The position numbers and the translations under genes were made by a program. Shown piece by piece: positions 13,171 to 26,686 of a stretch of DNA of 64,000 nt; positions within the stretch are counted from its first letter, which is position 1, and every line of letters begins with the position of its first letter. Source of the DNA: Punctularia strigosozonata HHB-11173 SS5 (Eukaryota > Basidiomycota > Agaricomycetes > Corticiales > Punctulariaceae); NCBI RefSeq assembly GCF_000264995.1, contig NW_006767445.1, forward strand, positions 628,084-692,083. Reading direction: 5' to 3'. Under the pieces are notes generated by a model. It saw only the letters and a list, made by a program, of their open reading frames with translations. It made no database searches and was not told where the DNA came from.

Positions 13171-13377
13171 CCGCCAAAAACTCGTGCGCACCTGCGAGGA
13201 TGAGGGATTCTCGGGTCGAATATGGAATGTCGTAGTCCAGGCGCGGACGGAGTGCAAGGTTGAATGAAGCCGATCACAGAAAACTTGAGATTGAATTTCC
13301 AGATCTCAGCCCCGTCTTACCCACGACCGATCCCTGAACACGAAGTACTGCTTACTCTGTTCCGTACTCTCGTTACG

Positions 13378-14276
13378 ATGTCTCCACCCATCCGTCTCGC
13401 GCTCTTGGTGTGCGATACTCCTCTTCCTGCTATTGTTGCCCAGCACGGTGACTATCGTGATGTGTTCCGGCGTCTCTTTATCGACTCCCTTCCGCCACAC
13501 CGCAAGGACGATCTTATACTTGATGCGTACGATGTGGTGAAGGAGATGTCATATCCTCCCCCTGACGAGGAGTACGGCGGCGTTGTGCTCACCGGATCAG
13601 GTGAGGAGCCTTTCATCTCGCGATAAAGCATGGCGGTATCGAGTAATACTCAAGCGTAGCGGCCTCTGCATATGAGAACGTGGAATGGATCAATGGGCTG
13701 GTCGCATACATGGCCGAACTCATCGAGACAAAACCACAAGTCAAGATCTTCGGCATCTGCTTTGGGCACCAGATAATCTCCCGCGCACTCGGGTCCGATT
13801 GCGTTCCCAATGACGGTAAATGGGAAGTCGGAGTCACACCCGTCGAACTCACTGAGACCGGAAAACAACTCTTTGGCGATAAGAGCACTCTAGTCCGTTC
13901 CTCTTCGACATGGACTATGCCCATACTCACGGTCGTCCCTCTACAGAATATACACCAGATGCACCGCGATCACGTACCTTCCGTGCCTACTTCATGCCAG
14001 CTGCTTGCCACATCATCAATTTGTCTGAACCAGGGCTATATCCGCTACACTCCCGGCTCCGTGTCGAAAGACATTAGAAATATCCAGATTTTTACCCTGC
14101 AAGGTCACCCAGAATTTACCGCATCAATATCCAATCTGGTCATCACGGCACGGAGCTCCACGGGAGTGATACCGAAGGATCTGGCAGAGGATGCCGAGAA
14201 GAGGAACAAAGAGTTACAGAGTGACGGAGTGTCGGTAGTGGGTAGGGCTATCTGGGCGATACTAGGTGTCGAGTGA
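13378..14276 (+). CDS. Class I glutamine amidotransferase-like protein (GMP-synthase-type GATase domain)
   Basis: Stand-alone class I glutaminase-like domain. The nucleophile elbow is GICFGHQ (about 13752-13772) and the catalytic His-Glu pair is in QGHPEF (about 14101-14118), so the Cys-His-Glu triad seems complete. The ATG at 13378 starts MSPPIRLALLVCDTPLP, which matches how fungal members begin; an upstream in-frame start at 13264 would add an atypical tail. An intron from about 13601 to 13660 separates the first exon from ASAYENVEWINGLVAYMAEL. A further intron lies between the DKSTL segment and IHQMHRDHVPSVP. Length after splicing, about 260 residues, is usual. Fungal homologues of this size are often labelled peptidase C26 or GMP-synthase-like. 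Lacking a synthetase partner, the acceptor substrate cannot be inferred. Confidence 0.85.
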
Positions 14277-14570
14277 ACTTCCTTTCGTTGGAGATCAGCC
14301 CGTAGATGCCCCGGTAATAATTAGAATACATTATCATGGTTGGAACAAGGTCCTATCACCAGGCCGCGCTATGGCACGCTATTTCCTGAGCTCGCGAGTT
14401 GCAATGTACTGCGCGTTCATTCCCATTCACCAAAACATCCGTCCTGCGGGAACGGTAGCATGAGTGTCGGTTTTTGTGGATACGTAAACACAGCAACGCA
14501 CTTTCGTCTACTTCAATACTGTGCGCGGTATGACGTCGCCAAATGGCGCCTCTTCATTCACGTTGTTGCG

Positions 14571-15817
14571 TTACAATCGATATGCCACCCGATTTGGCGC
14601 AAGCCAGAATTCCCGTCCGCCTTCCTCACACCATCCCAAAGGGCCGAGGTCACACTCCGCGCAGATGAGCAGCTTTATCGGCTTTCGGGGTGCTGTACTG
14701 CTTGAAGCCGCCTTCGACGAGCCAACTGGCCGAGAGAAACCGATATTTTCAAACGCCATCGGAGACGGTGTTACTAACCACCACTGAGTGGTCGATCCAG
14801 CAGGAGGAAGCGGAAGGAGATGTGGGTTGGGAGACGAAGTCGGTTCTAGCTGTGCTTGATGTCATGAGATCATACACGAACAGAAGTTACATTTATCAGA
14901 CCTGTATGCTCTCCTTTTCCACTAGGGTAGCCGCGCGTGCCAGAAGTATAGTGCTGCCGCAGCCCGCACGAGGACATACAAGGGCATAAGCGTTTACCAA
15001 ATCGGAACCAACGGGGACAGAGGTGCCCACGGCTCCTTCGTTGAACGAGTCCAGCAAAGCTGCGGGGGGGCGAGTCCGGCTAGACGATTGTTGCTGCATG
15101 AGCGCCGCTAGTATATCGGCTTGGGCTATCGCCGGTTGGCCCAAGGAGGAATCTATTGTGTCTTGTCTCCCCTCGGAGAGCACATGGGTGAGAGGAGAGC
15201 GCAAAACCTTTCGCATCTCGAACCATGGTTTTGGACCATGCTGCACTGCGCTTTCACCTACGAACTCAAAACCTGCGGCTTCATACAGGACGCGAAGTTC
15301 CTCGTGAGTTATCAAGAGCACGCGCTCGTAGCTGGTCGTGGATTGCAGTCGATCCAGGTAGCTCTGGAGCAGGCGTAATGCAATGCCTTTCTTGCGATGG
15401 TTTGGCGCCACGCAGACAGAGTGGATGCAAACCGAGGGCGCGTTAGGCTCATGTTTTGACATCGATTCGTGCGTAAGGGTCGGAAAAGAAGACGCTGTGC
15501 TGCAAACATAACCGACCAGCTGCCTCGGGGCTATGTATGCGCCGAGAAAAAGATCTGGAGCGTTCCCTTGACGATACCTACCACAATGCGACGAAGGTTG
15601 ATCAGCGAATCCGAATCTTCGTGCAATGTAAGTTCAAGCTTTGGATTCACCGGAACGCTTCCAAGGTAGCAGCTTCGTCGGGGGGAAACCCTAAACAGTG
15701 ACGGGAAATGAGCACACCACCAAGTGCCTCTTTCAGGAGAAAGAATGTACCGTCAAGCTCGATGGCATGCGCTGTGGGGATGTCTTCCTCTGGGAGCAAC
15801 TCGAAGAATAGATCCAT
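14571..15817 (-). CDS. GNAT-family N-acetyltransferase fused to a C-terminal Mss4 domain
   Basis: Two domains occur in one protein. The N-terminal part is an AANAT-like acetyltransferase: PTAHAIELDGFPPDEAATLE, then RYRQGNAPDLFLGAYI after two short introns, then CIHSVCVAPNHRKKGIALRL, the acetyl-CoA-binding motif A, and LYEAAGFEFVGES. After a linker rich in Gln and Ser comes an Mss4/Dss4 domain: LVNAYALVCPRAGCGS, FENIGFSRPVG, LLICAECDLGPLGWC. This includes both zinc-binding CxxxxC/CxxC pairs. Mss4 binds nucleotide-free exocytic Rab GTPases. The GNAT motif and the first Mss4 cysteine pair sit in one uninterrupted frame (14896-15462), so the fusion is not a splicing artefact. The stop is TAA at 14571-14573. 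The start at 15817 is the first in-frame ATG and is less certain. The gene is divergent from the Ypk1-like kinase. Confidence 0.85.
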
Positions 15818-16134
15818 CGATGATGTGGCGCCAGGCGCTCTGATAGATATATCCTGATAGTCGTCCTTGACTGAGAATGGCAGGGTTTTCGGCCGGAGAT
15901 AGAGGCGAGCGCGTGCAATTTCCACTCAAAGCGCGAGCGGTGACCGGCGAAGGCAAGCTGCGAGATAAAGCAGGCTATCCCACGAGCGCTTCATCATCTC
16001 CTTCGCAGCAGCCGGTTGTCTCTCATAATCTCATCGACCCAGACGTCGACCGTTGACCGGTCGACCGCTCGCTTTGTCATTCCCTGTTGCTCCCTCCATA
16101 CCAGACACCCAACACTGCTGCGATATCGCTCAGC
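15818..16134. promoter_or_regulatory. Divergent promoter region between the GNAT-Mss4 and Ypk1-like genes
   Basis: A gap of 317 bp between divergent starts. It holds pyrimidine-rich stretches near 16060-16110, common before fungal start sites, but no motif I can name. Confidence 0.45.
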
Positions 16135-18217
<2,083 letters not shown>

Positions 18218-18848
18218 ATAGCACGCGTTAGACGCTCCTCCGTCTTACCAATGTGTTCTTCGACCATCGCCGACTCATACCAATACTCAACCCCGTTTCC
18301 CGCCTCGCTCTTCCTACCATCGTCCATTTTCGTTCAAAGTCTGTATTTGGTGTATCAGTGGCTCGTTAGTTGCTTTCGTTGGATCATTGAAATACGTTCG
18401 TTCAGTTTTTGCGCTGTCCATGTACCAATAACCCATGTATCGAAAAATCGCGGACGGATTCTGCATATATACAGGCATGTTGGCTGCTTCTAACGTATTC
18501 TGTTTTGTTCGTCTTAACTATATCAGTTGCGTGACGACCTCAAGCTCGCAATAATGATGCATCCCTGTCCAGCGCGGTAGGTGATTCAATACCAGATGCT
18601 ATATGGTCCGTACGTTGTGATATCATGCATGCTTAACGCTCAGCAGTCTGCCCGTCTCCACTGCGGCTCGTTAACGTGCGCCAAGCATCCTCTGCCTCCG
18701 CTCGGGGCGTTGACACAGATAGATCATGTGGACCCAATAACTCGTAGGAGAATAGTGGAGTACATGACGAAGCACACCACATACGCCCAATATAATGGCC
18801 CCAAGGATTCTTGGCCATGCACCAGTAACATGAGATAACACTGAATGG
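18218..18848. other. Intergenic region between convergent kinase genes
   Basis: About 630 bp with the 3' ends of the Ypk1-like gene (+) and the pseudokinase (-). Open frames here are short and show no family resemblance. I see no RNA gene or repeat. Confidence 0.5.
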
Positions 18849-20003
18849 CTATGATAAATATACATGTTCCAGCAGCACGGATGCAGATCCACGTTCTTGG
18901 GGTGTACTGGGCGAAGCATTACTTCGGCATTGGCTGGAATATATGTAAGCGGACTCACGCAGCAAAACATGTCAACAGGAAATCCCTCGCAGAAGGAGAC
19001 AGGCCGATGCCAGTGGGCAGAGGAGGAGTAGTCTCTCCGCCAGACAACTGAGATTTCAGATTTCAACATCTGAGAAGCGAGCAAATCGCCGTGGTCCTCT
19101 CTGACCTTCACTTCGACCTCGTGTTGCCCGAGTCCGTCCCACGGTGGTCGACCAGAATACATCTCGAGCACAGTGCACCCGAAGGACCAAATGTCGGCGC
19201 CATAGCTATAACCCCGTCCGCCGCTTCGAACCACTTCGGGTGCCATCCAGAATATCGCAAAATCCGGCAGAGAACTCGCGGTTCTTTCTCTTTGGAAATC
19301 TCCGAAGCGCTTGCTGGAGGCGAAATCCGATATCTTGCATGTTCCGGTCGAGTCTACCAGGATGTTCGAAGCTTTCAAGTTCTGCGGGAGGTCACGATGA
19401 TGATCTGGACACTGGGTTATGGATACTCACACAATGTATGACCAAGACTGAATGAAGGTACTGTATGCCCCGGAGGATTTGTTTCGCGAATCCCATCACG
19501 AGCGGCTCCTCAAAAATCCCGTAATTCTGGAGGAGGCTGGCAATAGATCCTCCGGGGACGTATTCCAGGAATCTATAGAATACGCACTATGACGGAAAAT
19601 CGTGGAGAATCAGGTCCTCACATGTTCAACATAGTCGGGGTCTCTTCACTTCCGAGATAGCGTATGACATTGGGATGATGCAAATCCTCGAGAAACTCGC
19701 GCTCCCGTTTCAATGCTTGTATCGCGCTAGTGCGGGATGCGTCTTGCGCACCATCGATGGGCATCTCGACCTGTCTCACTACCATAATGTCTCCGCGGAC
19801 CGTAGATGCAACATACACTCGACCGTGACTGCCCTTGCCGATGAGTTTCCCCCGGGTCCATCTGAGGCTGGCAGCTGCCGATTAGAGTATGGTTGTCATC
19901 ATTCGAGGAGTTGCGCAAGGCGACTTACACATATCCACGAGTACCGCGATGGCCTGTGGATCAGAGGAGCTTTGGAAAGCACTCGGTCGTGCAGGTCGTT
20001 CGT
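18849..20003 (-). CDS. MAPKKK-derived (Ste11/Bck1-like) kinase domain with degenerate catalytic motifs; probable pseudokinase
   Basis: The fold is that of a fungal MAP kinase kinase kinase. Seen in order on the minus strand: [20 protein letters not shown] (glycine loop), a long beta3-alphaC region with [63 protein letters not shown], and a final exon ending LLEHVYLS, stop TAG 18849-18851. The three catalytic signatures are changed: the beta3 lysine is Arg (MVVRQVE), the HRD loop reads HCN before LKASNILVD, and DFG reads DFA. The HCN reading spans an intron whose donor GTGAGT follows the Cys codon. The reading frame and splice sites remain open, which argues against a simple dead gene. The N-terminal regulatory region usual for MAPKKKs is not visible. 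The first certain exon starts near 20003 after a good branch site and acceptor; the true start codon is unknown, perhaps in an upstream exon near 20171. Confidence 0.75.
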
Positions 20004-22314
20004 CTTGAATGCGTCGTTAGAGTCGCAGGCATGCGTCATGGCGACTGCAGCTAATATAAAGCTTATCAGGCACATGACAAGTCGCAGATCTCCGGAGAAT
20101 GCAAAAGCGGGCGCCGATATGCTAGAAGCTGCAATGAGCGCTGTTCGATATATACCAGGCAAGATCATCATGACGCCGGCGAAACGCTAGCGTTTACAAT
20201 GACGTTGTAGGTACACAGGAACGTGGAGTAGTGTGCGGAGGCAACTTGTGAGCGACTACATTGACAAAATACAGTCACAGTGAAATCTCGGATCGTTGTC
20301 GAAATGTCCCAAACGTCTGCTCAAATGCTGTACTGGAGAACTAGAGAACAGACAGAGTGCTGGCAGGTGGCGGTGACCAAGAAATCTGTGCCTCGAGCCA
20401 CGATGAGCTGAGAGTCTTGCGCCAGATATTGCCGTACTCTCTGCAACGCTAAAACGGATGATCTATCTCAGAATTCTGGTATTCCATCATGCTACAACAC
20501 GCCAACGAATCGGTATTATAATGCGTTGTAAACAGCAGGCACGCATGAGGTGCAGATACTTCTAACATTTACTCCAGCACCCATTCAAATTCGTGCGTCT
20601 ACTGCGACGGAGCTATCAAAAGCTTACTTGCTCACCACACGTTCAGTAAGGCATGTCGATACGCGCAGTCGATTGCCCTCTTGGGTACATTTGTTCCCGG
20701 ACGACCTTTCAGAAAGGCAAGAACTTAGTCACTGTGCTCGCAAGGATGCGAAAGTTTCCCATACCACCGCCGATCCAGCGCCTTGCCAGCTACGGACGGT
20801 CTCCTCGACGTCCGCCAAACGTCCGCGTCTAGATCCTCTCCGCGAACATGAGCAGCCCAGCGTGCGCCCCGCATCGACTTCCATTTCTCTCCCGCGCCGT
20901 CGTGCAGGATCCATCGGAATTCCTGTCATCCTTTCTGTTTGTGGACCCCGGGCACCCCCTTCGTCTCCTTCGCTTCCCTCATTCATATCGTTCCTGCCCT
21001 CACGCGCGTTACACATCGTCCGACGTTCGCATTTGTGGTGCACGCGTACGCACTCACTCCAGCTTGGGAGTACCGGCGAAGATGACATCTACAACCTCCG
21101 GACTGCCCTTTCGATGGCATGGGATTGGGCTCAAATGTCGCGGGCATGCTATCAATACGCACGGGCTCTTGTTTCGCGCCTGCTATTACCATCGGGCAAG
21201 ACATTCTCTCGATTCGGCAGCACTAGTACGCCGTACGCCTCCGCAGCGTCCTCTCAGCAGCGTTATGCTCGGAGTCAGTATATGGGAGCGGGGAAGAGGT
21301 CGGTGACGGCACACTTTCTCATCCTCCTCTCCGTCCTTGTCGATACCATCACAGCCATCATGATGTGCAAACCCGACGCCCGTCCATGTGTAGTGGCTAG
21401 CCACGGCATCATTTCCTGACAACTCAACAGAGAAGCATCCACAAAGCACCCACCCGACTAGGCTGTCCGTCTCATTTCACCGGCTTTGTCTTATTCGCGG
21501 GCGGAACGGTGCGTAAGGGTGGATCCTGCGGAGATACATATACCGGGCACGTCTCCCCGTCAGGACGTTTTTGAACGGGCGATCGTTGCCTTCGAAGCGG
21601 ACAGCCTCAGTTATTCAGGGACGGTCCCGACGAAGCCGCTTTTTGACAGAGAAGGAAATTGGGACTGATACGCCTTGTCGCCGAGGCCGATTTCTGCTAT
21701 CCTTATCCCCGACTCACAACGTTTGCAGCTTTACATCTGGCATAGCTGAGGACTAGTGAATGACAATACGTTGCACAACCAGAGTGAACAAGAAAAGTTC
21801 GATGAGGTTTAATAAGGTACTACTAGCAAGCATGCAAAAAGGAAAGTCTACGCGATGGGCAGCGGGAGCAGTCGAGGGGAGTGGAGCACACGTAGAGACA
21901 GACAGTAGAGACAGTAAAACATATATGCGGATCGAGACGTATGTGTTGGCTGCGGCATCAAGCGCTAGCGTCAGTTTTGTGGTGTGGATGGTATACGATA
22001 CTATTATGATGTCCGTAGTCCGCGGTAGCGGACTCCTTGGCGATGCCGACGGGCAAGTAACAACTGAACCGAGCGAAACCGACGGGACGAGGAAGATGAG
22101 AACGAAAATGCGTGTATGGCAGTGCGAAGCGACGACCGCGTCTAGGACCGAGGCAGGGTGATGATACAGACAAGATGGCGGTCGCGCGTGCGTTCGTGGC
22201 GGGCGTTATAAACATTGGGCTTGTAATGTATGCGGTCGGCGGTGGCTCGTGAGTGATGACCGGGGGTATCCGCCGTTTCCGAACCTCGCCCCTCAGGAAG
22301 CGTCGTCTCCTCTA
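20004..22314. other. 2.3 kb stretch without a recognisable gene
   Basis: The longest open frame (20550-21419, +, 289 residues) is rich in Ser, Arg and Pro, has no family resemblance and has an overlapping open frame on the other strand, so I do not call it a gene. A first exon of the pseudokinase may lie near 20100-20171 (minus). The remainder should hold the pseudokinase promoter and the 3' UTR of the Kre6-like gene. No repeats or RNA genes seen. Confidence 0.4.
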
Positions 22315-24901
22315 CTAACATCCCTGGCTCTTGAGCTTCCACATCTTCACCGAGTCGATCCGGAACGAGAGGTCGTCCTCGTTGCTCGGCCACTGCTTGC
22401 TCCACGTGCTCTGTGCCGCTGCAAAGTCGTGCATCGCCGTCGAGGAGCCGTCGATCCACATTTTGCCGCCGACACCGTCGGGGAACCAGCCGCTCGTGCC
22501 GCCAACGGCGAGGTCAAGGATGAGGTAGAACTCCTGGTCAAACGGAGCGCTCTTCGCGCCGTCCTTCCACGGGTTCGTGATGGCAACGACATTGGCGCCG
22601 TCTTGCGCCGTCTTGGGGAAGTTTCCAATGTCGAAGTACGACTTCGTGGACGTCCCGAACTGGAGCATCTTCTTCAGCTTGCTGTCAACGCTCATGCGCA
22701 TGAAGTCTGGCGTCCATTCGAGCGTGTACGTGTGGAAGTCGGCCGCGAACGATGTCCGCTTGAGCTCCTGCCACCCGAACAAACGTGCCGTCGTCGAGTT
22801 CGTCACGCCGTAGTTAAGCGTCGAGCGCACGAAGTTGTCGCCCTGCGAGCCGTACGACGCGTCGTTCCCGCGTGCTTCCATGATGTCGATCTCGCCGCTC
22901 AGAGGCCAGGCGCCGTAGATCGACGTGTCCTTGGGCAACATCCAGATGGCGGGCCACAGCCAGTCACTGTCGCCGTGCCTCAGCATCCTCACACGACAAA
23001 TTCCGGAAATAAACACCACGTACCCACGCGGCAACTTGGCCCGCACCTCAACCTTGCCGTACTTGATACTGTGGCTGTTGATCGTGCTCATCCGGGCCGA
23101 CTTCACGGGGTTGATGACCGTTTTCGAGTCCTTGTCGCTCGTCACCTCGCAAGCGGACTGGTTCGAGCTCGTGCAGCCGTCAAGCGTGTAGTCCGTTCCG
23201 TCGAAGATGGCGTCCGTCCCGATTTCGGCGCTCGTGAGCGTAGGCTTGATGTAAAGCTGCCCATTCTTGATGAAGCTGTTGGCGCTGTCGCCCGTCGTCA
23301 TCTGGAATTCGCCATTACCGAACCCGCCGAGCTCGATGTCGCGCGTCCAAGTGTTGTCCGTGTCCAAGCTTTCGAAGTTCTCCACCCAGGGGCTGCACAG
23401 CTCGTCGTCCGACAGGACCTGAACGCTGTTCCAGCCACGCCAGCAGATAAACGCGGCGAGCGCGGCACCAACGACCAGCATGAGGAACGTGAGCCACCAA
23501 CTGATGCGACCGAGCTTCTCCTTCTTCGTGATCCACGGCTTTTCCTCCTTCGTGAGCTTCTGCGGAAGCCGGGTCGAAGGTAGAGGTGCGCGGCCCTTCA
23601 CGGGCGCAAGGCCCAAAGCAGTGGTGGATCCCGAGGAGATACCCAATCCGCCAGAGGCGTACGGGAAAGAGGGCGGCGCCCACAACGAAGACGTCGGGCG
23701 TGAAGCGGGGCTGAGGAACGGCGCGCGGAAGGTCTGCACGCTGCCCGTGCGTGGGAGGCTACCTCCACCCTCGGCAAGCTGGGGAGAGGAGAAGGCGGCA
23801 GCAGCGGAGTTGCGGTACACCGCCGTACCGTTGCCAGACGCCGAGTGGATGGAAGACGGACGCGAGTTGCTCGGCGAACCGTTCGGCGGACCCGTCATGA
23901 ACGGCGCATACGGCCTGCTGAGGCTATCGCCCAAGTCGGCCTCGGACGCGTTCTGCTGCAGCTGGCCGTACCCTCCCGGTGCTCCGTTGGCAGAGGGGTA
24001 TGCGACTCCCGTCGCGGCCGCCGAGGGAGACAGCGGGTTGAAGTTCTGGTTCGAGATGATCGAACCGTGACCACCGTCGGACGAGGTAGCGCGCATACGA
24101 AGTGACTCGGTGGATGAGCGACGGGATGGATATCCCGGGACGTGCATTCCTGGGTCGGGGTTGCCAGGGTGCGACTACAAGCAGCAAACGAGCGGGAAGG
24201 AGAGGGCATGTCAGTTATGGTAGGTAAACACGCGATTTAGGTAAGGAAGGCGGGAAGCGAGGTAAATATGGAAATTAAATGATATAATAGACTACTCGTG
24301 GTAAGCGAGCGCGTCTTATCGGGGTCGAAGCCAACGCTGAATGATCGGTATGAAAGAGCGAATTATGGAAGAGCGAAGGACGAAGAAGGTTGGAGATGGA
24401 GGTGGGGAAGATCACGATGCTAACCTGGAAGGGGAACGGGTACGCGCTGGGCGGGGCCCTGCCGCCCCTGCTGGGAGAAACGAGAGGTTCATCGCGAGCC
24501 TCGCGCTCACCGCGGGCGTAGAGCTCAGCGGCGGACCACGCGGACGCGTCACGTTCGCGTGGGGTCATGAACGGGTCGGCCGTCGTCGGCGTCGCGGGCA
24601 AATCCTGGTTCATGCTTGACCGTCTGCGATGGTGGTTCCTAGCGCGGGCGATGGCCGTGTTGGCGGGGGCGGCTGCGCCCTCCTTGTCCGAATCGGAGCC
24701 GGTGTCGGGGGACGTGTCTGTCGAAGAGTACGATCCGCGGTCCTGGGCCGAGCGGGAGGCAATGAAGAAGGGGCGAGGCGGGGAGAGCGGAGGGTAGGAC
24801 GGCGAGGCGGGCGAGGGCGGCTCGGCTGGGGCAAGAGCATCCCGCTCGCCGGCGGCGGGAGCGGGGCGGTACGAACGACGACGGTCTCCGCGTGCTGCCA
24901 T
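22315..24901 (-). CDS. Beta-glucan synthesis-associated protein, Kre6/Skn1 family (GH16-like)
   Basis: Type II membrane glycoside-hydrolase-like protein needed for beta-1,6-glucan in yeast cell walls. The N-terminal cytosolic part is long and rich in Ser, Pro and Gly (start ATG 24899-24901, MAARGDRRRSYRP). It includes the family segment HPGNPDPGMHVPGYPSRRSS, created by removing an intron of about 250 bp (roughly 24175-24428). One transmembrane anchor follows (WWLTFLMLVVGAALAAFICW, near 23450-23510). The luminal GH16 fold begins near WVENFESLDTDNTW and carries the catalytic signature GEIDIMEARG (about 22866-22895), an ExDxxE motif. A 57-bp intron that happens to stay in frame splits LPRG from DWLWPAIWMLP near 22970-23030. 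The C terminus is VKMWKLKSQGC with stop at 22315-22317. The antisense 444-codon frame is a shadow. It is divergent from the GT2 synthase gene. Confidence 0.9.
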
Positions 24902-26686
24902 CGTTGTGCGTTGGCTCCTGGTCGAGGGGCGGGTGCGGGGACGAGGAGGTGGAGGTGCGAGAGGGGAAAGAGCAGCAGCGACTTGTGCACGAGAGTCGAG
25001 GCCCACGCGCCGGTTGGGAAGGCCGGGAGATGGGTTGGTGCTCCAAGTCGGCTGGCCCGTGCGCGCTATCAATTTGAGAAGAAGATCGGGACTGGGACGT
25101 CCTTCTTCCCACGCGAGGCACGAAACACGCCGGGCTCTGCCGGCCTCGACCGCCGTACAGTTGCGAAGCGGCGTCCGGAGTCCGTCGTGCGCTCAGTAAA
25201 TTATCAATGGCCTGCTATCGCCGTCTCTCTTATCGCGTTAGGCTCAACGCTCCTTTCCCTGGTCTTTCGTGCACTCGCGATCCGCATGTCGCCCGTAGTG
25301 GCATGTTCTGCGTTTTCTCTCTCTGCGCTGACCATCGCCTCCGCGCGAGCCTGCGCTCAGAGCAGACAACGTCATGACAAGCAGATAGCGTCAGGGGTGG
25401 TGATTGGATACGCGCAGAGCGTCGCTTGATCTTAGCGACGGAGGAAATTGTATTACTGTAGAAATCAATTGGACGCTGCAGAACCCCCTAACACCCACTG
25501 GTGGCGGTCTGTCACTGAATATGTGGGAGCGCCGTCCGCTGCTGCGTCCCTCGTGTCCTTATAAGGCTTGTTGGTTCGCCTTGACATATTTACGCGACTC
25601 GTCCAGGCAACGTCTAGTCGCACGCGCTCGCAAATGCGTTCGCATACCAGCAAATAGGCGCGCGCGACGCGAGGAAGGGCACTGGAAGGGCGCCGATGAA
25701 CTCGGTCGCGCTCGGCAACGCAGAAAAAGAAGAAATAACATGGGCCTGAGCGTCATCGATGACGTCGAGATTCACAACGTTCTCCCCGTTTTTCTCATGC
25801 TCCGTCCACCGTCCTTGGTCGGACGAGCGCGAGTTGTCTCCTTGACGGCACGGACTGCTTTGGATCGATGCTACTGCTGCTGAACTGCGCTCATATTACG
25901 AGTTGCCGCTGTTTTCGACTTATCTATGTCGTATACAATGCTCTTAAGGCGGGCCCGCGGTCGTGCAAGATATGCGGCTCACTAGCTTCATATGTCGTAG
26001 TCCATGCCGAAATATGCTATGCGCTGTCACTTCCTGCATGCGCGAAGACGAACGCAGAAGTAAACTGTACGATATGAAAGTTCGAACTTTATGCAGCTTC
26101 AACAGAGCGGGTTAATCCGTCACCGCAAAGGTCAAACCGCGCAAGATGTGTTTCGGGCAACGGCCATCTCCGCCCAAACTTTCCAAATCGGGCCCCTGTT
26201 CCGGGGTCCCTGACAACACGGCACCCCTTCTCCTTTATTACCTAACGCTACGACCCATTCCGGCTCGCAGAGTTGTCACAGATGGGATCGGGAGATGGAG
26301 ATCGTCACAGCCCGCGCGAGCCCGCGTTGTCACACATATCTTGAGCAACGCGGTTCGCGCGCCCCGGTGTTTGTTGTTCTCGTCCTCTCGCCCTGCTGAG
26401 TTTCCGGGGACTCAACAAACCCAGCCCTCCTGCGGCCTCCTTCCCTTCGACTCCCTCCACCCCCTCCGTTCCCCCAGCCCGCTGCACTCGCGAGTCTATC
26501 TCGGTAGCCGGGCACTGATTCCGACTAGGATATTCACCCGGTCGTTCCCTCGCTCGCTACACCACCACCGACAGGCCACAGTCGCTTGACCGTCTTCGTA
26601 TCCACCATGGATTACGGTGCGCCTTCACTTGCTCATTATTCTTCGAACCACTCCCTGATCAATATCTCTCCTCCCTTATCTACCCC
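24902..26686. promoter_or_regulatory. Shared upstream region of the Kre6-like and GT2 polysaccharide synthase genes
   Basis: About 1.8 kb between divergent starts. Open frames are present but arginine- and serine-rich with no family likeness, so they look like chance frames in GC-rich DNA. Pyrimidine-rich tracts at 26370-26500 and 26520-26600 precede the GT2 start and fit a fungal promoter or 5' UTR. No named operator recognised. Confidence 0.45.

Noticed and set aside
20550-21419. 289-codon plus frame
   Set aside because: Serine/arginine-rich with no domain, no clear splice partners and a competing antisense frame; left as unassigned sequence.
22249-23583. 444-codon plus-strand frame opposite the Kre6/Skn1-like gene
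   Set aside because: It is a codon-bias shadow: Arg/Val/Asp-rich, no family likeness, and fully overlapped by a well-supported gene.
24629-25429. 266-codon Arg/Gly-rich frame between the divergent wall genes
   Set aside because: Overlaps the real Kre6-like first exon on the other strand and resembles no protein family.
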